NCBI GenBank assembly: GCA_005777825.1
Contig: SXLB01000083.1
Span: 1-37,471, forward strand
Length of the DNA: 37,471 nt
Reading direction: 5' to 3'
Origin: Methylotenera sp.
Lineage (GTDB): Bacteria > Pseudomonadota > Gammaproteobacteria > Burkholderiales > Methylophilaceae
In this document: in pieces, positions 19,602 to 29,035 of the stretch
Layout of the letters: each line of letters begins with the position of its first letter
How positions within the stretch are numbered: position 1 is the first letter of the stretch
Notes under the pieces: model-generated
The model's database searches: none
What the model saw: the letters and a program-made list of their open reading frames with translations, nothing else
Told to the model about the DNA's origin: nothing
Made by a program: the position numbers and the translations under genes

Positions 19602-20007
19602 GCCCTCAAGCAAACAAACGGCTATGCCAGCCTGCCCCTGCGACAGCGGCTTAAACTATCACGATTGCTGTCAGCCCTACCATCAAGGCCAGCCTGCACC
19701 CTATGCGCTGGCTTTGATGCGCTCTCGTTACAGCGCTTACGCCTTAGCATTGCCTGAGTATTTATTGGCAACCTGGCACACCGAGACCAGGCCAAGCAAG
19801 CTGGATCTCAGCGAGGACCCCGCCATAAAATGGCTAGGCCTTGCCATCAAACTGGCCACGCCAGAGCAAGACAACAAGGCCACAGTGGAATTTGTCGCGC
19901 GATACAAAGTGGCAGGCAAAGCCTACCGCCTGCACGAGCGCAGTGACTTCATCAAACTAAATCAGCGCTGGTATTACCTATCCGGCAGCCAGCCAGACGA
20001 GCATTAA
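19588..20007 (+). CDS. ychJ: YchJ-family SEC-C motif protein (UPF0225)
   Basis: A small protein with an N-terminal zinc-binding SEC-C type motif [13 protein letters not shown] (C16, C18, C27, C28) followed by the YchJ body: [37 protein letters not shown] and [19 protein letters not shown]. This matches E. coli YchJ, whose function is unknown. The listed GTG start at 19588 overlaps prfC; ATG at 19624 (codon 13) is an alternative that begins right before the cysteine motif, and neither has a clear ribosome binding site. It is convergent with and overlaps the next gene by 4 bases. Confidence 0.88.
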   Translation: MSSPKPSSKQTAMPACPCDSGLNYHDCCQPYHQGQPAPYALALMRSRYSAYALALPEYLLATWHTETRPSKLDLSEDPAIKWLGLAIKLATPEQDNKATVEFVARYKVAGKAYRLHERSDFIKLNQRWYYLSGSQPDEH

Positions 20008-20570
20008 GCGTTATTAAACGCCTCGCACAACTGGCTTAATAACTGACCAAATATAGGCGTGATTTCAGCCACGCTGTGCGGGCTTTCGTCATCGGTACCG
20101 GCAATCACAAAGGCTACCGTTAGCTTATCTAAATTTTCTCTGAACTCAGACCAATGCGCCGCTTCGGCGTCGCCTATCAACTGGAATTTATGAAATCCCG
20201 ACTCTATGATTTCGATCAACTCGGCATCCGGCAAACCGGCAAACAAGGTTTTAGCAATGGTGATCTGCGCCACGCCTAAATTGGGCGCAATGTCTTCTTG
20301 CGCCAACGGCGTGGTAAAAAACGCGTAGGCTAGCAAGGCGTAGGCTTGGTAAACACTGAGCATGTCAAAATTTTCACTGCGTTCGGCTAAAGGCGAGCGC
20401 TCCGCCGCTTGTATGGCTTTAAAGGTGACGTAACAACTTAAATAATCGGCGGCGGCCAGCGCATCGTAATCGTTTAAATCGGCATTCGGTTTTTGCTCAC
20501 CGTCACGCTGGGTTTCCGCCAAACATAAGGCGTGCATCAGTTTAATGCGTTTTGAGTATTGAATTTCCAT
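20004..20570 (-). CDS. Conserved-looking hypothetical protein, helical
   Basis: I do not recognise this 188-residue protein. It is acidic, without signal peptide or membrane segments, and appears largely alpha-helical with many alanine-, leucine- and glutamate-rich stretches (for example YQAYALLAYAFF and LIEIIESGFHKFQLIGDAEAAHWSEF). It looks like a real gene: AAGGA lies 7 bases before ATG 20570, codon use resembles its neighbours, and no other long frame covers it. It follows yheS on the same strand after 65 bases and may be cotranscribed with it. It overlaps the ychJ stop by 4 bases. No function is offered. Confidence 0.75.
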   Translation of the reverse strand: MEIQYSKRIKLMHALCLAETQRDGEQKPNADLNDYDALAAADYLSCYVTFKAIQAAERSPLAERSENFDMLSVYQAYALLAYAFFTTPLAQEDIAPNLGVAQITIAKTLFAGLPDAELIEIIESGFHKFQLIGDAEAAHWSEFRENLDKLTVAFVIAGTDDESPHSVAEITPIFGQLLSQLCEAFNNA

Positions 20571-20635
20571 AGTGTGTCCTTGTCCGTCTTAATGGTTTTT
20601 TATAACGCCCTTTCAGGCAACTTCATTCATGTGGC

Positions 20636-22540
20636 CTAATCCAGCGCTGGCAGTTCCTCTAAGCGCTCATGCAAATCCAACCAACGCTCTTCGGCCTGCT
20701 CAATCTGTTTAATGAGCTCGGCCTGCTTTTTCAGTAAATCCTGCAAGGCGGTTTTATCCGCGGCGCTGTACAAGTCGTTGTCATTTAAGCGCGCGTCGCA
20801 TGCCAGCTTTTCTTCCTGCCAGGCCGCGATGCGACCATCCAAATCCGCCACTTCTTTAAGCAAAGGCCGGCGCTCGGCAATTCTGGCTTGGCGCTCGGCC
20901 TTGTTCATGGCCCGATCTTGCTTAGCCGGTTTGACTTCCAGCGTCGCTTGCAGGTTTTGTTTTTCTTTTAAGCGCTGCTCATTTAACCATAAACTATACG
21001 CTTCCAAGTCGCCATCAAAAGGCACAGCCTGGCCGTCGGCCACCAACACAAATTCATCGCAACTGGCGCGCAGCAAAGCCCTATCATGCGAGACCAACAC
21101 CACCCCGCCTTGGTAGTCTTGCAAGGCCATGGTCAAGGCATGACGCATTTCCAAATCCAAATGGTTGGTCGGCTCATCGAGCAGCAACAAATTCGGCCGC
21201 GTCCAGATCAACAAGGCCAAGGCTAAACGTGACTTCTCACCACCGGAGAAATTCAAGCACGGCGATCTTGCCATGTCGCCTTTAAAGTCAAAGCCGCCTA
21301 AAAAATTCAAATGCTCTTGCTCGCGCGTCAACGGGTCCAACTTCATCATGTGCTGCAACGGCGACTCATCCAGACGCAGTTGCTCTAATTGGTGCTGCGC
21401 AAAGTAGCCTATGTTCAGATCCTTGCCTTCCACGCGCTTACCACTTAATGGCGCCAACTCTTTAGCCAATAACTTTATTAAGGTAGTCTTACCGGCGCCG
21501 TTGCGGCCCAATAAGCCTATGCGCTCACCCGGCCTGATGGCTAAGACGATGTCCTTAATTAATGCGACACCTTGGTAACCCACCGCCATCTCATCCAACA
21601 CCAAGAGTGGATCGGGCGCGGCCAAGGGCGCTCTAAATTCAAAATTGAATTGGCTGTCCACGTGCGCCGCTGAAATCATTTCCATGCGCTCCAAGGCCTT
21701 GATGCGGCTCTGCGCTTGCCGCGCCTTAGTCGCCTGCACCCGGAAGCGATCTATGTAGCTTTGCAAATGGCTGACTTTACGCTGTTGCTTCTCGAACAAG
21801 GCTTGTTGCAAAGCCAGTTTTTCCGCCCGTTGCCGCTCAAAATCCGAGTAGCCGCCACGGTATAAAGTCAGGGTTTGCTGTTCTATGTGCGCGATGTGAT
21901 TGACGATGGCGTCTAAAAAATCCCTATCATGCGAAATCAATATCAAGGTGCCGCGGTAAGATTGCAGCCAACCCTCTAACCAAATCACCGCATCCAAATC
22001 CAAATGGTTAGTCGGCTCATCGAGCAACAATAAATCGGAGCGGCACATTAAGGCCCGCGCCAGATTCAAACGCACTCGCCAACCACCGGAAAAAGTAGAC
22101 ACCGCTTGTTGCAAATTAGCCTGACTAAAGCCCAAACCACTTAGCAACTCGGCCGCCCGCGCTTTAGCAGCGTAACCTTCTATATCGAGTAAGCGGTGAT
22201 GCAATTCCGCGATTAACTCGCCCTGCTGGGACGCTTCAGCCGCGGCCAAGGCCGCCTCGATTTGACGCAACTCGGCATCGCCATCCAAGACAAACTCAAT
22301 CGCCGGCATGGCCAGCGCTGGCGTCTCTTGGGCGACATGGGCAATCACCCAACTGGCCGGCAGGTCCAAATCGCCGGCTTCCAATTGCATTTCACCGCGT
22401 AGCAAGGCAAATAAAGAAGATTTGCCGGCGCCGTTAGCGCCGGTTAAGCCCACTTTGTGGCCGGGGTGCAGTTGCAATGTCGCCCCTTGAATCAGGGTTT
22501 TTAAACCACGAACTAAAGTGAGTTGTTTGAATTGAATCAA
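20636..22540 (-). CDS. yheS: ABC-F family ATPase, YheS type
   Basis: A cytosolic protein with two ABC ATPase domains and no membrane part. The first domain has GANGAGKSS (34-42), FSGGWRVRLNLARAL and LLLLDEPTNHLDLDAVIW; the second has GRNGAGKTTL, FSGGEKSRLALALL and LLLLDEPTNHLDLEMRH. The linker with LQSYIDRFRVQATKARQAQS and a charged coiled-coil C-terminus follow the E. coli YheS plan (637 residues there, 634 here). ABC-F proteins bind the ribosomal E site and relieve stalling. The start is TTG at 22540; this aligns with the YheS N-terminus and no nearby ATG would do so. It is divergent from yhdP across 195 bases. Confidence 0.94.
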   Translation of the reverse strand: MIQFKQLTLVRGLKTLIQGATLQLHPGHKVGLTGANGAGKSSLFALLRGEMQLEAGDLDLPASWVIAHVAQETPALAMPAIEFVLDGDAELRQIEAALAAAEASQQGELIAELHHRLLDIEGYAAKARAAELLSGLGFSQANLQQAVSTFSGGWRVRLNLARALMCRSDLLLLDEPTNHLDLDAVIWLEGWLQSYRGTLILISHDRDFLDAIVNHIAHIEQQTLTLYRGGYSDFERQRAEKLALQQALFEKQQRKVSHLQSYIDRFRVQATKARQAQSRIKALERMEMISAAHVDSQFNFEFRAPLAAPDPLLVLDEMAVGYQGVALIKDIVLAIRPGERIGLLGRNGAGKTTLIKLLAKELAPLSGKRVEGKDLNIGYFAQHQLEQLRLDESPLQHMMKLDPLTREQEHLNFLGGFDFKGDMARSPCLNFSGGEKSRLALALLIWTRPNLLLLDEPTNHLDLEMRHALTMALQDYQGGVVLVSHDRALLRASCDEFVLVADGQAVPFDGDLEAYSLWLNEQRLKEKQNLQATLEVKPAKQDRAMNKAERQARIAERRPLLKEVADLDGRIAAWQEEKLACDARLNDNDLYSAADKTALQDLLKKQAELIKQIEQAEERWLDLHERLEELPALD

Positions 22541-22735
22541 GAGATCAGCGCTTAAATTAGGTGGGCGTCAGGGTATCCGAGCCAGGCGACATTCTAAAGG
22601 ACAAAGGCACTATTTTAAAATAATTTCACTTCACAGCCGACGGCTATTAAACACCCGGCAATTTGTTTGTTATGATGGCTATTGCAGTAGAATGCATGCT
22701 GCAACTTAATTCAATTAAAGCCCAAGCTAGTTTAT

Positions 22736-25700
22736 ATGGTCAAAAAGTCCCTGCTGTTGATTTACCGCCTAGCCTTTTGGCTGATCAGCAGCATTGCCGT
22801 CGTTTTAATTGCCGCCGCCTTGTGCATTGAGTTTTGGCTTTTTCCCAACATCAACCTCTACAAAAATGACATCGCGCAATTCGCCAGCAAGCTGGCTCAG
22901 CAGAAAATAGTCATAGGCCAAATTCAAGTCGGTTGGCAAGGCGTTAACCCACACTTTGTTGTATCAGACATTGATTTATACGACGCGCAAAATCGCCCTG
23001 CCCTGCAACTTAAAAATACCGATTTAAGCTTATCCTGGCTCAGTCTACCCTTGCTAGAACCGCGCTTAGCTAACCTAAACTTGCGCTCACCCGAACTCAC
23101 CATTAGGCGTAACGCCCAAGGTGAGCTTTTTGTGGCGGGCATCAGCATGCAGGGACCGGCTAAACCGGAATTGGCCAATTGGCTACTGCGCCAAAGCGCG
23201 TTGAATGTCAGCGACGCCAAGGTGATCTGGATAGACGAACTGCGCGGCGCCCCGGCGTTGAGTTTAGATAAACTCAACTTATCGGTGCAAAGTCCGCCAT
23301 GGAAGCGCTTGCTGCAAAGCCATCAAATCAAGCTCAGCGCCCTGCCTTCTAGCGGCACCAGCACGCCTATTTACTTGCACGCTCGCCTCTATGGCAGCGA
23401 CGTTAGTAAGCTAGCCGATTGGTCCGGCCAACTGGAGTTGAGCATTAAAAATGTAGACTTAATGGCATACCAAGCTTGGGTCGATTACCGCTTACTCAGC
23501 CCTAGCGTGGCGCTAAAAAATGGCCACGGTGACATTAAACTGGCCATGCTGTTTGAAAACCAACAATGGCATAGCATCAACAGTACACTGGCCTTAAGCG
23601 ACCTGCAGTTGGATCTGCCCGCCCAAAATGCTGGCTTAATCATGCGCAGCGTAAGCGGTGAACTGGCTTGGGCTAAAACCGATACGGATGAAACTTATAG
23701 CGCCAAGCGTTTAAGTGTGCAAAGCAACTTGGGCTTCAGTTTGCAAGATGCCACGGTGCATTACCTTAAAAGCAAATCGGCGAATGACACGCTTAAAGTG
23801 CAATTGGCTAAATTGGATTTGGCTATGCTAGAGGCTCACGCAGCCCAACTACCCATCCCGCAGGCATGGCAAGACAAGATTAAGCAGCTCCATCCCAGCG
23901 GGCAGCTCAGTGGACTCAAGCTAAACTGGCAAACCCGCTTAGGCAAAACCAGTGGCTACCAAGTGCAGTCCGAGTTTCAAAATTTAAATCTGGCTGCGCA
24001 TGAAAAAATCCCAGGCTTCACCAACCTAAGCGGCAGCATCAGCGCCAATCAAAATGCCGGCAAACTGCAATTAAGCACCAGTAACGCCAAGTTGGATCTA
24101 ATGTCCATATTGCGCTACCCCACATTGCTGGACAGCCTTAACGGCAGCATCAGTTGGAGCCACAAGGAGTTGGCCACCCATGTCCACATCGACCAATTAA
24201 GCTTAAGCAACCCGCATTTGTCTGCGACAGTCAACGCAGACTACGTGATGGACAATGCTAAAGGCGATTATTTGGATTTAACAGCCCACTTAGCCAAAGC
24301 CGATGCCAAATACGCATTGCACTACTACCCTAAAGCCCTAGGCGAAACCACCCTGCATTGGTTGGACACGTCCATACTGAGCGGCCAAATAGAAGACGTC
24401 AACGTGGTCATCAAAGGCCGTTTGGCGGACTTTCCTTTTGTCGACAAACAAAATAAACCGCTAGCCCATCTGGGCCAATTTCGCGTTACGGGCAAATTGA
24501 GCCACTCCCTGATGGAATACGGCACGGGCTGGCCGGTCATAGAGGACCTAGGTTTAGACATGCTGTTTGAGGGCAAACGCATGGAGTTGAATGCCTTTTC
24601 TGGCCACTTATTTGGTAATCAAATCATCAAAAGCAAAGTGGTCATACCGCAGTTGGATGCCGCCGAACCCATGTTGCACATAGACAGCACCTACAAAGGC
24701 CCGGTCGCCGAAGGCGTCAAGTTCGTCAATAAAAGCCCAGTGCTGGAATCCACCCAAGGCTTTACCGAAGACCTCGTCACCAGCGGTCAGGGTAAATTAG
24801 ACCTCAAGCTCATTATCCCCATGAACGATTTAGACGCAGCCAAATACCAAGGCAGTTACCTCATAAGCAATGGCAGCATGGACGAGGTGAGCATACCTAA
24901 ACTCACCGCCATCAATGGCGTACTCGAATTTACCGATAGCAGCTTAACGGCAAAAAACATCAATGCCAGCGCATTTGGTTCACCGTTTAGCTTCAACTTA
25001 AGCTCGGGTAAAGACAAAATCATACGCATCAATGCCAAAGGCAAAATGAACGACGCGGCGATACGGCAAGTGCTCATCAATCAAAATCCCAAAGGCAATT
25101 TATCCAAAGCGGCCGGCTATTTGTCTGGCAGCGCCAATTGGCAAAGCGACATCACCATCCAAAAACCGCTGGTAAACATCGTCATACGCAGCGATTTGCT
25201 CGGCTTAAGTTCACGCTTACCGGTTCCCTTTAACAAAGCCAGCAACGAGCGCTTAATGTTAAGGGTAGATAAAAACCAAGCCTTAAACAACGATGCCTTG
25301 AGCGTGGCATTGGGCCGCAAATTATTTGCTCAAGTAGTTCGCACTAAAGAAAACGGCCGCCTCAAATTTGACCGGGCTAACGTGCGCTTTAATAACGGAC
25401 CGGCCAGCAACGATGAGCTCAACCCAAAATACGATTTAATCAAAGTCAAAGGGCTGCAATTAAGCGGTAGCTTAGACTATTTGGACGCCGATGCCTGGCG
25501 CCGCGTCATGCAAGAATTCAGTGGGGAATTAGGCTCAGGCAGTGCCCCGCCCATCCAAAAAATAGCGCTTAAAATTAACACCTTGGATATATTTGAGCGG
25601 CGCATCCACCAACTCAAAGTCATCAACAACCCGACTAAAGCCGGCTTAAGCATCACCGTGCAAAGCCGCGAACTGAGCGGCGACCTGAATTATACAAACG

Positions 25701-26617
25701 ACAACAAGCTAAGCGCGCGCTTAAGCCATTTATCCATTCCTGAGGACAGCCCGAATAAGAGCAAAACGGCCAGCAAGGACGTGGGCTTAAGCACCTACCC
25801 CGCCTTGGACATCGCCGCCGATAGCTTTGAATGGGATAACAAAAACTTAGGCGCCTTGGAATTGATCGCCTACCCACAAAACAACAACTGGGCCATACAA
25901 AAACTCAAACTCAGCAACCCCGAGAGCACCATCAGCGCGGACGGGCAATGGAACAATTGGCAAAAAAACCCCAGCACCTATTTAAACGTCACATGGGACA
26001 TTCGAAATTTAGGTGAAACACTAAAAAACATAGGCCACCCCAACACCGTCAAAAGAGGCGAAGGCAGCTTGAATGGCCAATTGCAATGGGCAGGCAACCC
26101 CTACGACTTTAACCCCATCGAAATCAATGGCAATTTGCAGCTGGAAATGAAAAAAGGCCAAATCCTGCAGGTGCAACCGGGCGTGGGCCGACTATTAGGC
26201 TTGCTCAGCTTGCAAAGCTTACCGCGACGCTTGTCCTTGGATTTCAGAGACCTGTTTAGCAATGGCTTCGCCTTTGATAAAATTAAAGCCAGCGCAAAAA
26301 TTAATGCCGGCGTGATTTACAGCGATGACTTTGTCATGTCAGGGCCAGCGGCAGACGTGTCAATTAAAGGTGAAACCAATTTACAAAAAGAAACGCAGCA
26401 CTTATACGTAAAAGTATTGCCTCACGTCAGTGACAGCTTATCGCTGGCTGCGCTTGCCGGTGGACCATTGGTCGGCGCTGTGGCATTCTTAGCACAGAAA
26501 ATATTAAAAGACCCTTTGAATAAAATTTCATCCACTGAATACGAGATCATAGGGACATGGGATAACCCACAAGAAGTAAAAAACAACAAAGAAGAAACTG
26601 AAGCACCTGCAAATTGA
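22736..26617 (+). CDS. yhdP: YhdP family AsmA-like envelope protein
   Basis: A very large protein of 1,293 residues with one N-terminal membrane segment (about residues 10-30, RLAFWLISSIAVVLIAAALC) and a long periplasmic part made of repeating beta-rich segments, as in AsmA-like proteins. The C-terminal region (GVGRLLGLLSLQSLPRRLSL, DDFVMSGPAADVSIKG, SLAALAGGPLVGAVAFL) is the conserved YhdP signature. In E. coli YhdP, with TamB and YdbH, carries phospholipids from inner to outer membrane. It begins the run yhdP-nitrilase-tldD on the plus strand, a common betaproteobacterial order. No clear ribosome binding site precedes ATG 22736. Confidence 0.94.
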   Translation: MVKKSLLLIYRLAFWLISSIAVVLIAAALCIEFWLFPNINLYKNDIAQFASKLAQQKIVIGQIQVGWQGVNPHFVVSDIDLYDAQNRPALQLKNTDLSLSWLSLPLLEPRLANLNLRSPELTIRRNAQGELFVAGISMQGPAKPELANWLLRQSALNVSDAKVIWIDELRGAPALSLDKLNLSVQSPPWKRLLQSHQIKLSALPSSGTSTPIYLHARLYGSDVSKLADWSGQLELSIKNVDLMAYQAWVDYRLLSPSVALKNGHGDIKLAMLFENQQWHSINSTLALSDLQLDLPAQNAGLIMRSVSGELAWAKTDTDETYSAKRLSVQSNLGFSLQDATVHYLKSKSANDTLKVQLAKLDLAMLEAHAAQLPIPQAWQDKIKQLHPSGQLSGLKLNWQTRLGKTSGYQVQSEFQNLNLAAHEKIPGFTNLSGSISANQNAGKLQLSTSNAKLDLMSILRYPTLLDSLNGSISWSHKELATHVHIDQLSLSNPHLSATVNADYVMDNAKGDYLDLTAHLAKADAKYALHYYPKALGETTLHWLDTSILSGQIEDVNVVIKGRLADFPFVDKQNKPLAHLGQFRVTGKLSHSLMEYGTGWPVIEDLGLDMLFEGKRMELNAFSGHLFGNQIIKSKVVIPQLDAAEPMLHIDSTYKGPVAEGVKFVNKSPVLESTQGFTEDLVTSGQGKLDLKLIIPMNDLDAAKYQGSYLISNGSMDEVSIPKLTAINGVLEFTDSSLTAKNINASAFGSPFSFNLSSGKDKIIRINAKGKMNDAAIRQVLINQNPKGNLSKAAGYLSGSANWQSDITIQKPLVNIVIRSDLLGLSSRLPVPFNKASNERLMLRVDKNQALNNDALSVALGRKLFAQVVRTKENGRLKFDRANVRFNNGPASNDELNPKYDLIKVKGLQLSGSLDYLDADAWRRVMQEFSGELGSGSAPPIQKIALKINTLDIFERRIHQLKVINNPTKAGLSITVQSRELSGDLNYTNDNKLSARLSHLSIPEDSPNKSKTASKDVGLSTYPALDIAADSFEWDNKNLGALELIAYPQNNNWAIQKLKLSNPESTISADGQWNNWQKNPSTYLNVTWDIRNLGETLKNIGHPNTVKRGEGSLNGQLQWAGNPYDFNPIEINGNLQLEMKKGQILQVQPGVGRLLGLLSLQSLPRRLSLDFRDLFSNGFAFDKIKASAKINAGVIYSDDFVMSGPAADVSIKGETNLQKETQHLYVKVLPHVSDSLSLAALAGGPLVGAVAFLAQKILKDPLNKISSTEYEIIGTWDNPQEVKNNKEETEAPAN

Positions 26618-26647
26618 TTAAAACACTAACCATTATTTGGATTTAAC

Positions 26648-27517
26648 ATGGCCATCACTTCACGCGTAAAAACCACTAAAGCCACCCTCAGTCAAAAAAA
26701 CTCTACAGACATCATTAAAATAGCCGCCATACAAATGGCTTCTGGCCCCTATGTGACGGCCAACTTAAGCGAGGCCGAACGCTTAATTGAGGTGGCGGCC
26801 AATCAAGGCGCAAAACTGGTGGCCTTGCCTGAGTATTTTGCGCAGATGGGTTTTAAAGAGACCGACAAAGTCGCTGCGCGTGAAGAAGAAGGCAAAGGGC
26901 CGATACAGCAATTCTTAAAAAGCATGGCCAAAAAACATAAAATTTGGCTAATAGGCGGCTCGGTGCCTTTGGTCAGCAACTTCCCCAACAAAGTACGCAA
27001 CAGTTGCTTGGTCTACGACGACCAAGGTGAGCAAGTGGCGCGTTACGACAAGATCCATTTGTTTGGGCTCAACCTCGGTAACGAGCAATACCACGAAGAG
27101 AAAACCATAGAATCCGGTGACGTGATTAAAGTGGTCGACACGCCTTTTGGCAAGATAGGCCTGTCCATCTGTTACGACTTGCGTTTCCCTGAACTCTATC
27201 GCGCCATGAAAGACGTCAACATCATCGTCGTGCCATCGGCCTTCACCGACACCACCGGTAAAGCCCATTGGGAAACCTTAGTCCGCGCGCGTGCCATAGA
27301 AAACTTGAGTTACGTCATGGCTCCTGCGCAAGGTGGCTACCACTTATCCGGCCGTGAAACGCACGGCAACAGCATGATAGTCGACCCTTGGGGTGTGGTG
27401 CTAGATAGGCTGCCGCGCGGATCAGGCGTGGTCATTGCCACCATGAACCCAAAATACCAAGCCAGCCTGCGAGCCAGCTTGCCTGCCCTTAAACACCGCA
27501 ACATTACTGAAATTTAA
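26648..27517 (+). CDS. Carbon-nitrogen hydrolase (Nit-type, possible deaminated-glutathione amidase)
   Basis: A 289-residue nitrilase-superfamily amidase with the complete catalytic triad: E62 in LPEYFAQ, K135 in YDKIHLF and C175 in SICYDLRFPE. The Nit1-like sequence suggests hydrolysis of deaminated glutathione, a metabolite-repair reaction, but this substrate is inferred from family resemblance. About 22 residues precede the first beta strand (IIKIAAIQM), longer than usual; a later start is not supported by a better site. It follows yhdP by 30 bases and its stop is directly followed by the tldD start. Confidence 0.93.
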   Translation: MAITSRVKTTKATLSQKNSTDIIKIAAIQMASGPYVTANLSEAERLIEVAANQGAKLVALPEYFAQMGFKETDKVAAREEEGKGPIQQFLKSMAKKHKIWLIGGSVPLVSNFPNKVRNSCLVYDDQGEQVARYDKIHLFGLNLGNEQYHEEKTIESGDVIKVVDTPFGKIGLSICYDLRFPELYRAMKDVNIIVVPSAFTDTTGKAHWETLVRARAIENLSYVMAPAQGGYHLSGRETHGNSMIVDPWGVVLDRLPRGSGVVIATMNPKYQASLRASLPALKHRNITEI

Positions 27518-28993
27518 ATGACATCCACCAGCACGCCGACTGACGGCAAGCAGCAACTGGGCAACCACTTTGACCTAGCTAAAGACCACTTACTGGCACC
27601 GGCTAATCTAGATCTAGCGCAACTGCAAAGCGTATTGGGCGACATGATGTCGCACAAAATTGACTACGCCGACTTGTATTTTCAATACAGCCGTAGCGAA
27701 AGCTGGGGCTTAGAAGAAGGCCAAGTTAAATCCGGCAATTTTGCTATAGACCAAGGCGTGGGCGTGCGTGCGGTGAGCGGTGAAAAAACCGCCTTTGCTT
27801 ATTCCGACGACATCAGCTTAAGTGCCTTGCATGCCGCGGCCAAAGCCAGTAAAGCCATTGCCAGCCAAGGCGGCGAGCAGTCGGCCAGCAGCTTAATCGC
27901 CCGAGCCAGCGCCCCGCTTTACTTAGGCCAAGACCCCATCGCTTCTTTGTCTGCCGACAAAAAAGTAAAGCTACTAGAACGCTTGGAGGCCTACGCCAGA
28001 CAAATAGACTCGCGCGTCAAACAAGTCACAGCCTCCATCGCCGGCGAATACGAAGTGGTCATGGTGGCACGTCACGATGGCGTGATGGCGGCCGACGTGC
28101 GCCCCTTGGTGCGTTTATCCATCAATGTCATAGCCGAGCACAACGGTCGCCGTGAACAAGGTTCCAGCGGTGGCGGTGGACGCTTTGATTACAGCTACTT
28201 CACCGACGAGGTCTTGCAAGATTACGCGCAAAAAGCCGTGCACCAAGCCTTGGTGAATCTGGATGCACGTCCCGCTCCTGCCGGCAGCATGACCGTGGTA
28301 TTGGGCGCCGGTTGGCCCGGCATTTTATTGCACGAAGCCATAGGCCATGGTTTAGAAGGCGACTTCAATCGCAAAGGCAGCTCGGCATTCAGCAATAAAA
28401 TTGGTCAACAAGTGGCAGCGCGCGGCATCACCATTGTTGATGACGGCACCTTGGCTAACCGACGTGGCTCTTTAAGCATGGACGATGAAGGCAACCCAAC
28501 TAACCGTACCGTGCTGATCGAAGACGGCATCTTGCGTGGCTACATCCAAGACACCTTAAACGCCCGCCTAATGAAGATGCCGATTACCGGCAACGCCAGA
28601 CGCGAAAGTTATGCGCACATTCCCATGCCGCGCATGACCAACACCTATATGTTAAATGGCACAGCAGCGCCCGAAGAAATCATCAAATCGGTGAAACGCG
28701 GTTTGTATGCCGCCAACTTTGCCGGCGGCCAAGTCGACATCACCAGCGGCAAATTCGTTTTCAGCGCCGCCGAAGCCTACATGATAGAAGACGGCAAAAT
28801 CACTTACCCGGTTAAAGGCGCCACCTTGATAGGCAATGGCCCAGACGTATTAAAACGGGTGTCCATGATAGGCAACGACATGGCCTTGGACAGCGGCGTC
28901 GGCACCTGCGGCAAAGAAGGCCAAAGCGTGCCAGTGGGGGTGGGTCAACCCACCTTAAAAATTGATGCGCTGACCGTGGGTGGCACAGCCTAG
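27518..28993 (+). CDS. tldD: Metalloprotease TldD
   Basis: TldD with its partner TldE (PmbA) forms a zinc protease that processes modified peptides and CcdA-type antitoxins. The 491-residue protein carries the zinc motif HEAIGH with H272, E273 and H277 followed by GLEGDF, and the C-terminal stretch [17 protein letters not shown] typical of TldD. The start codon follows the nitrilase stop without a gap, so the two are surely in one transcript. pmbA is not in this window. Confidence 0.97.
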   Translation: MTSTSTPTDGKQQLGNHFDLAKDHLLAPANLDLAQLQSVLGDMMSHKIDYADLYFQYSRSESWGLEEGQVKSGNFAIDQGVGVRAVSGEKTAFAYSDDISLSALHAAAKASKAIASQGGEQSASSLIARASAPLYLGQDPIASLSADKKVKLLERLEAYARQIDSRVKQVTASIAGEYEVVMVARHDGVMAADVRPLVRLSINVIAEHNGRREQGSSGGGGRFDYSYFTDEVLQDYAQKAVHQALVNLDARPAPAGSMTVVLGAGWPGILLHEAIGHGLEGDFNRKGSSAFSNKIGQQVAARGITIVDDGTLANRRGSLSMDDEGNPTNRTVLIEDGILRGYIQDTLNARLMKMPITGNARRESYAHIPMPRMTNTYMLNGTAAPEEIIKSVKRGLYAANFAGGQVDITSGKFVFSAAEAYMIEDGKITYPVKGATLIGNGPDVLKRVSMIGNDMALDSGVGTCGKEGQSVPVGVGQPTLKIDALTVGGTA

Positions 28994-29035
28994 CTTGCCC
29001 ACTCAATCCCAACCCATACCTATTGAAATCCGTAC

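Noticed and set aside
20008-20021. Terminator between ychJ and the convergent unknown gene
   Set aside because: GCGTT-ATTA-AACGC forms only a 5-bp stem and no T-tract follows on the plus strand.
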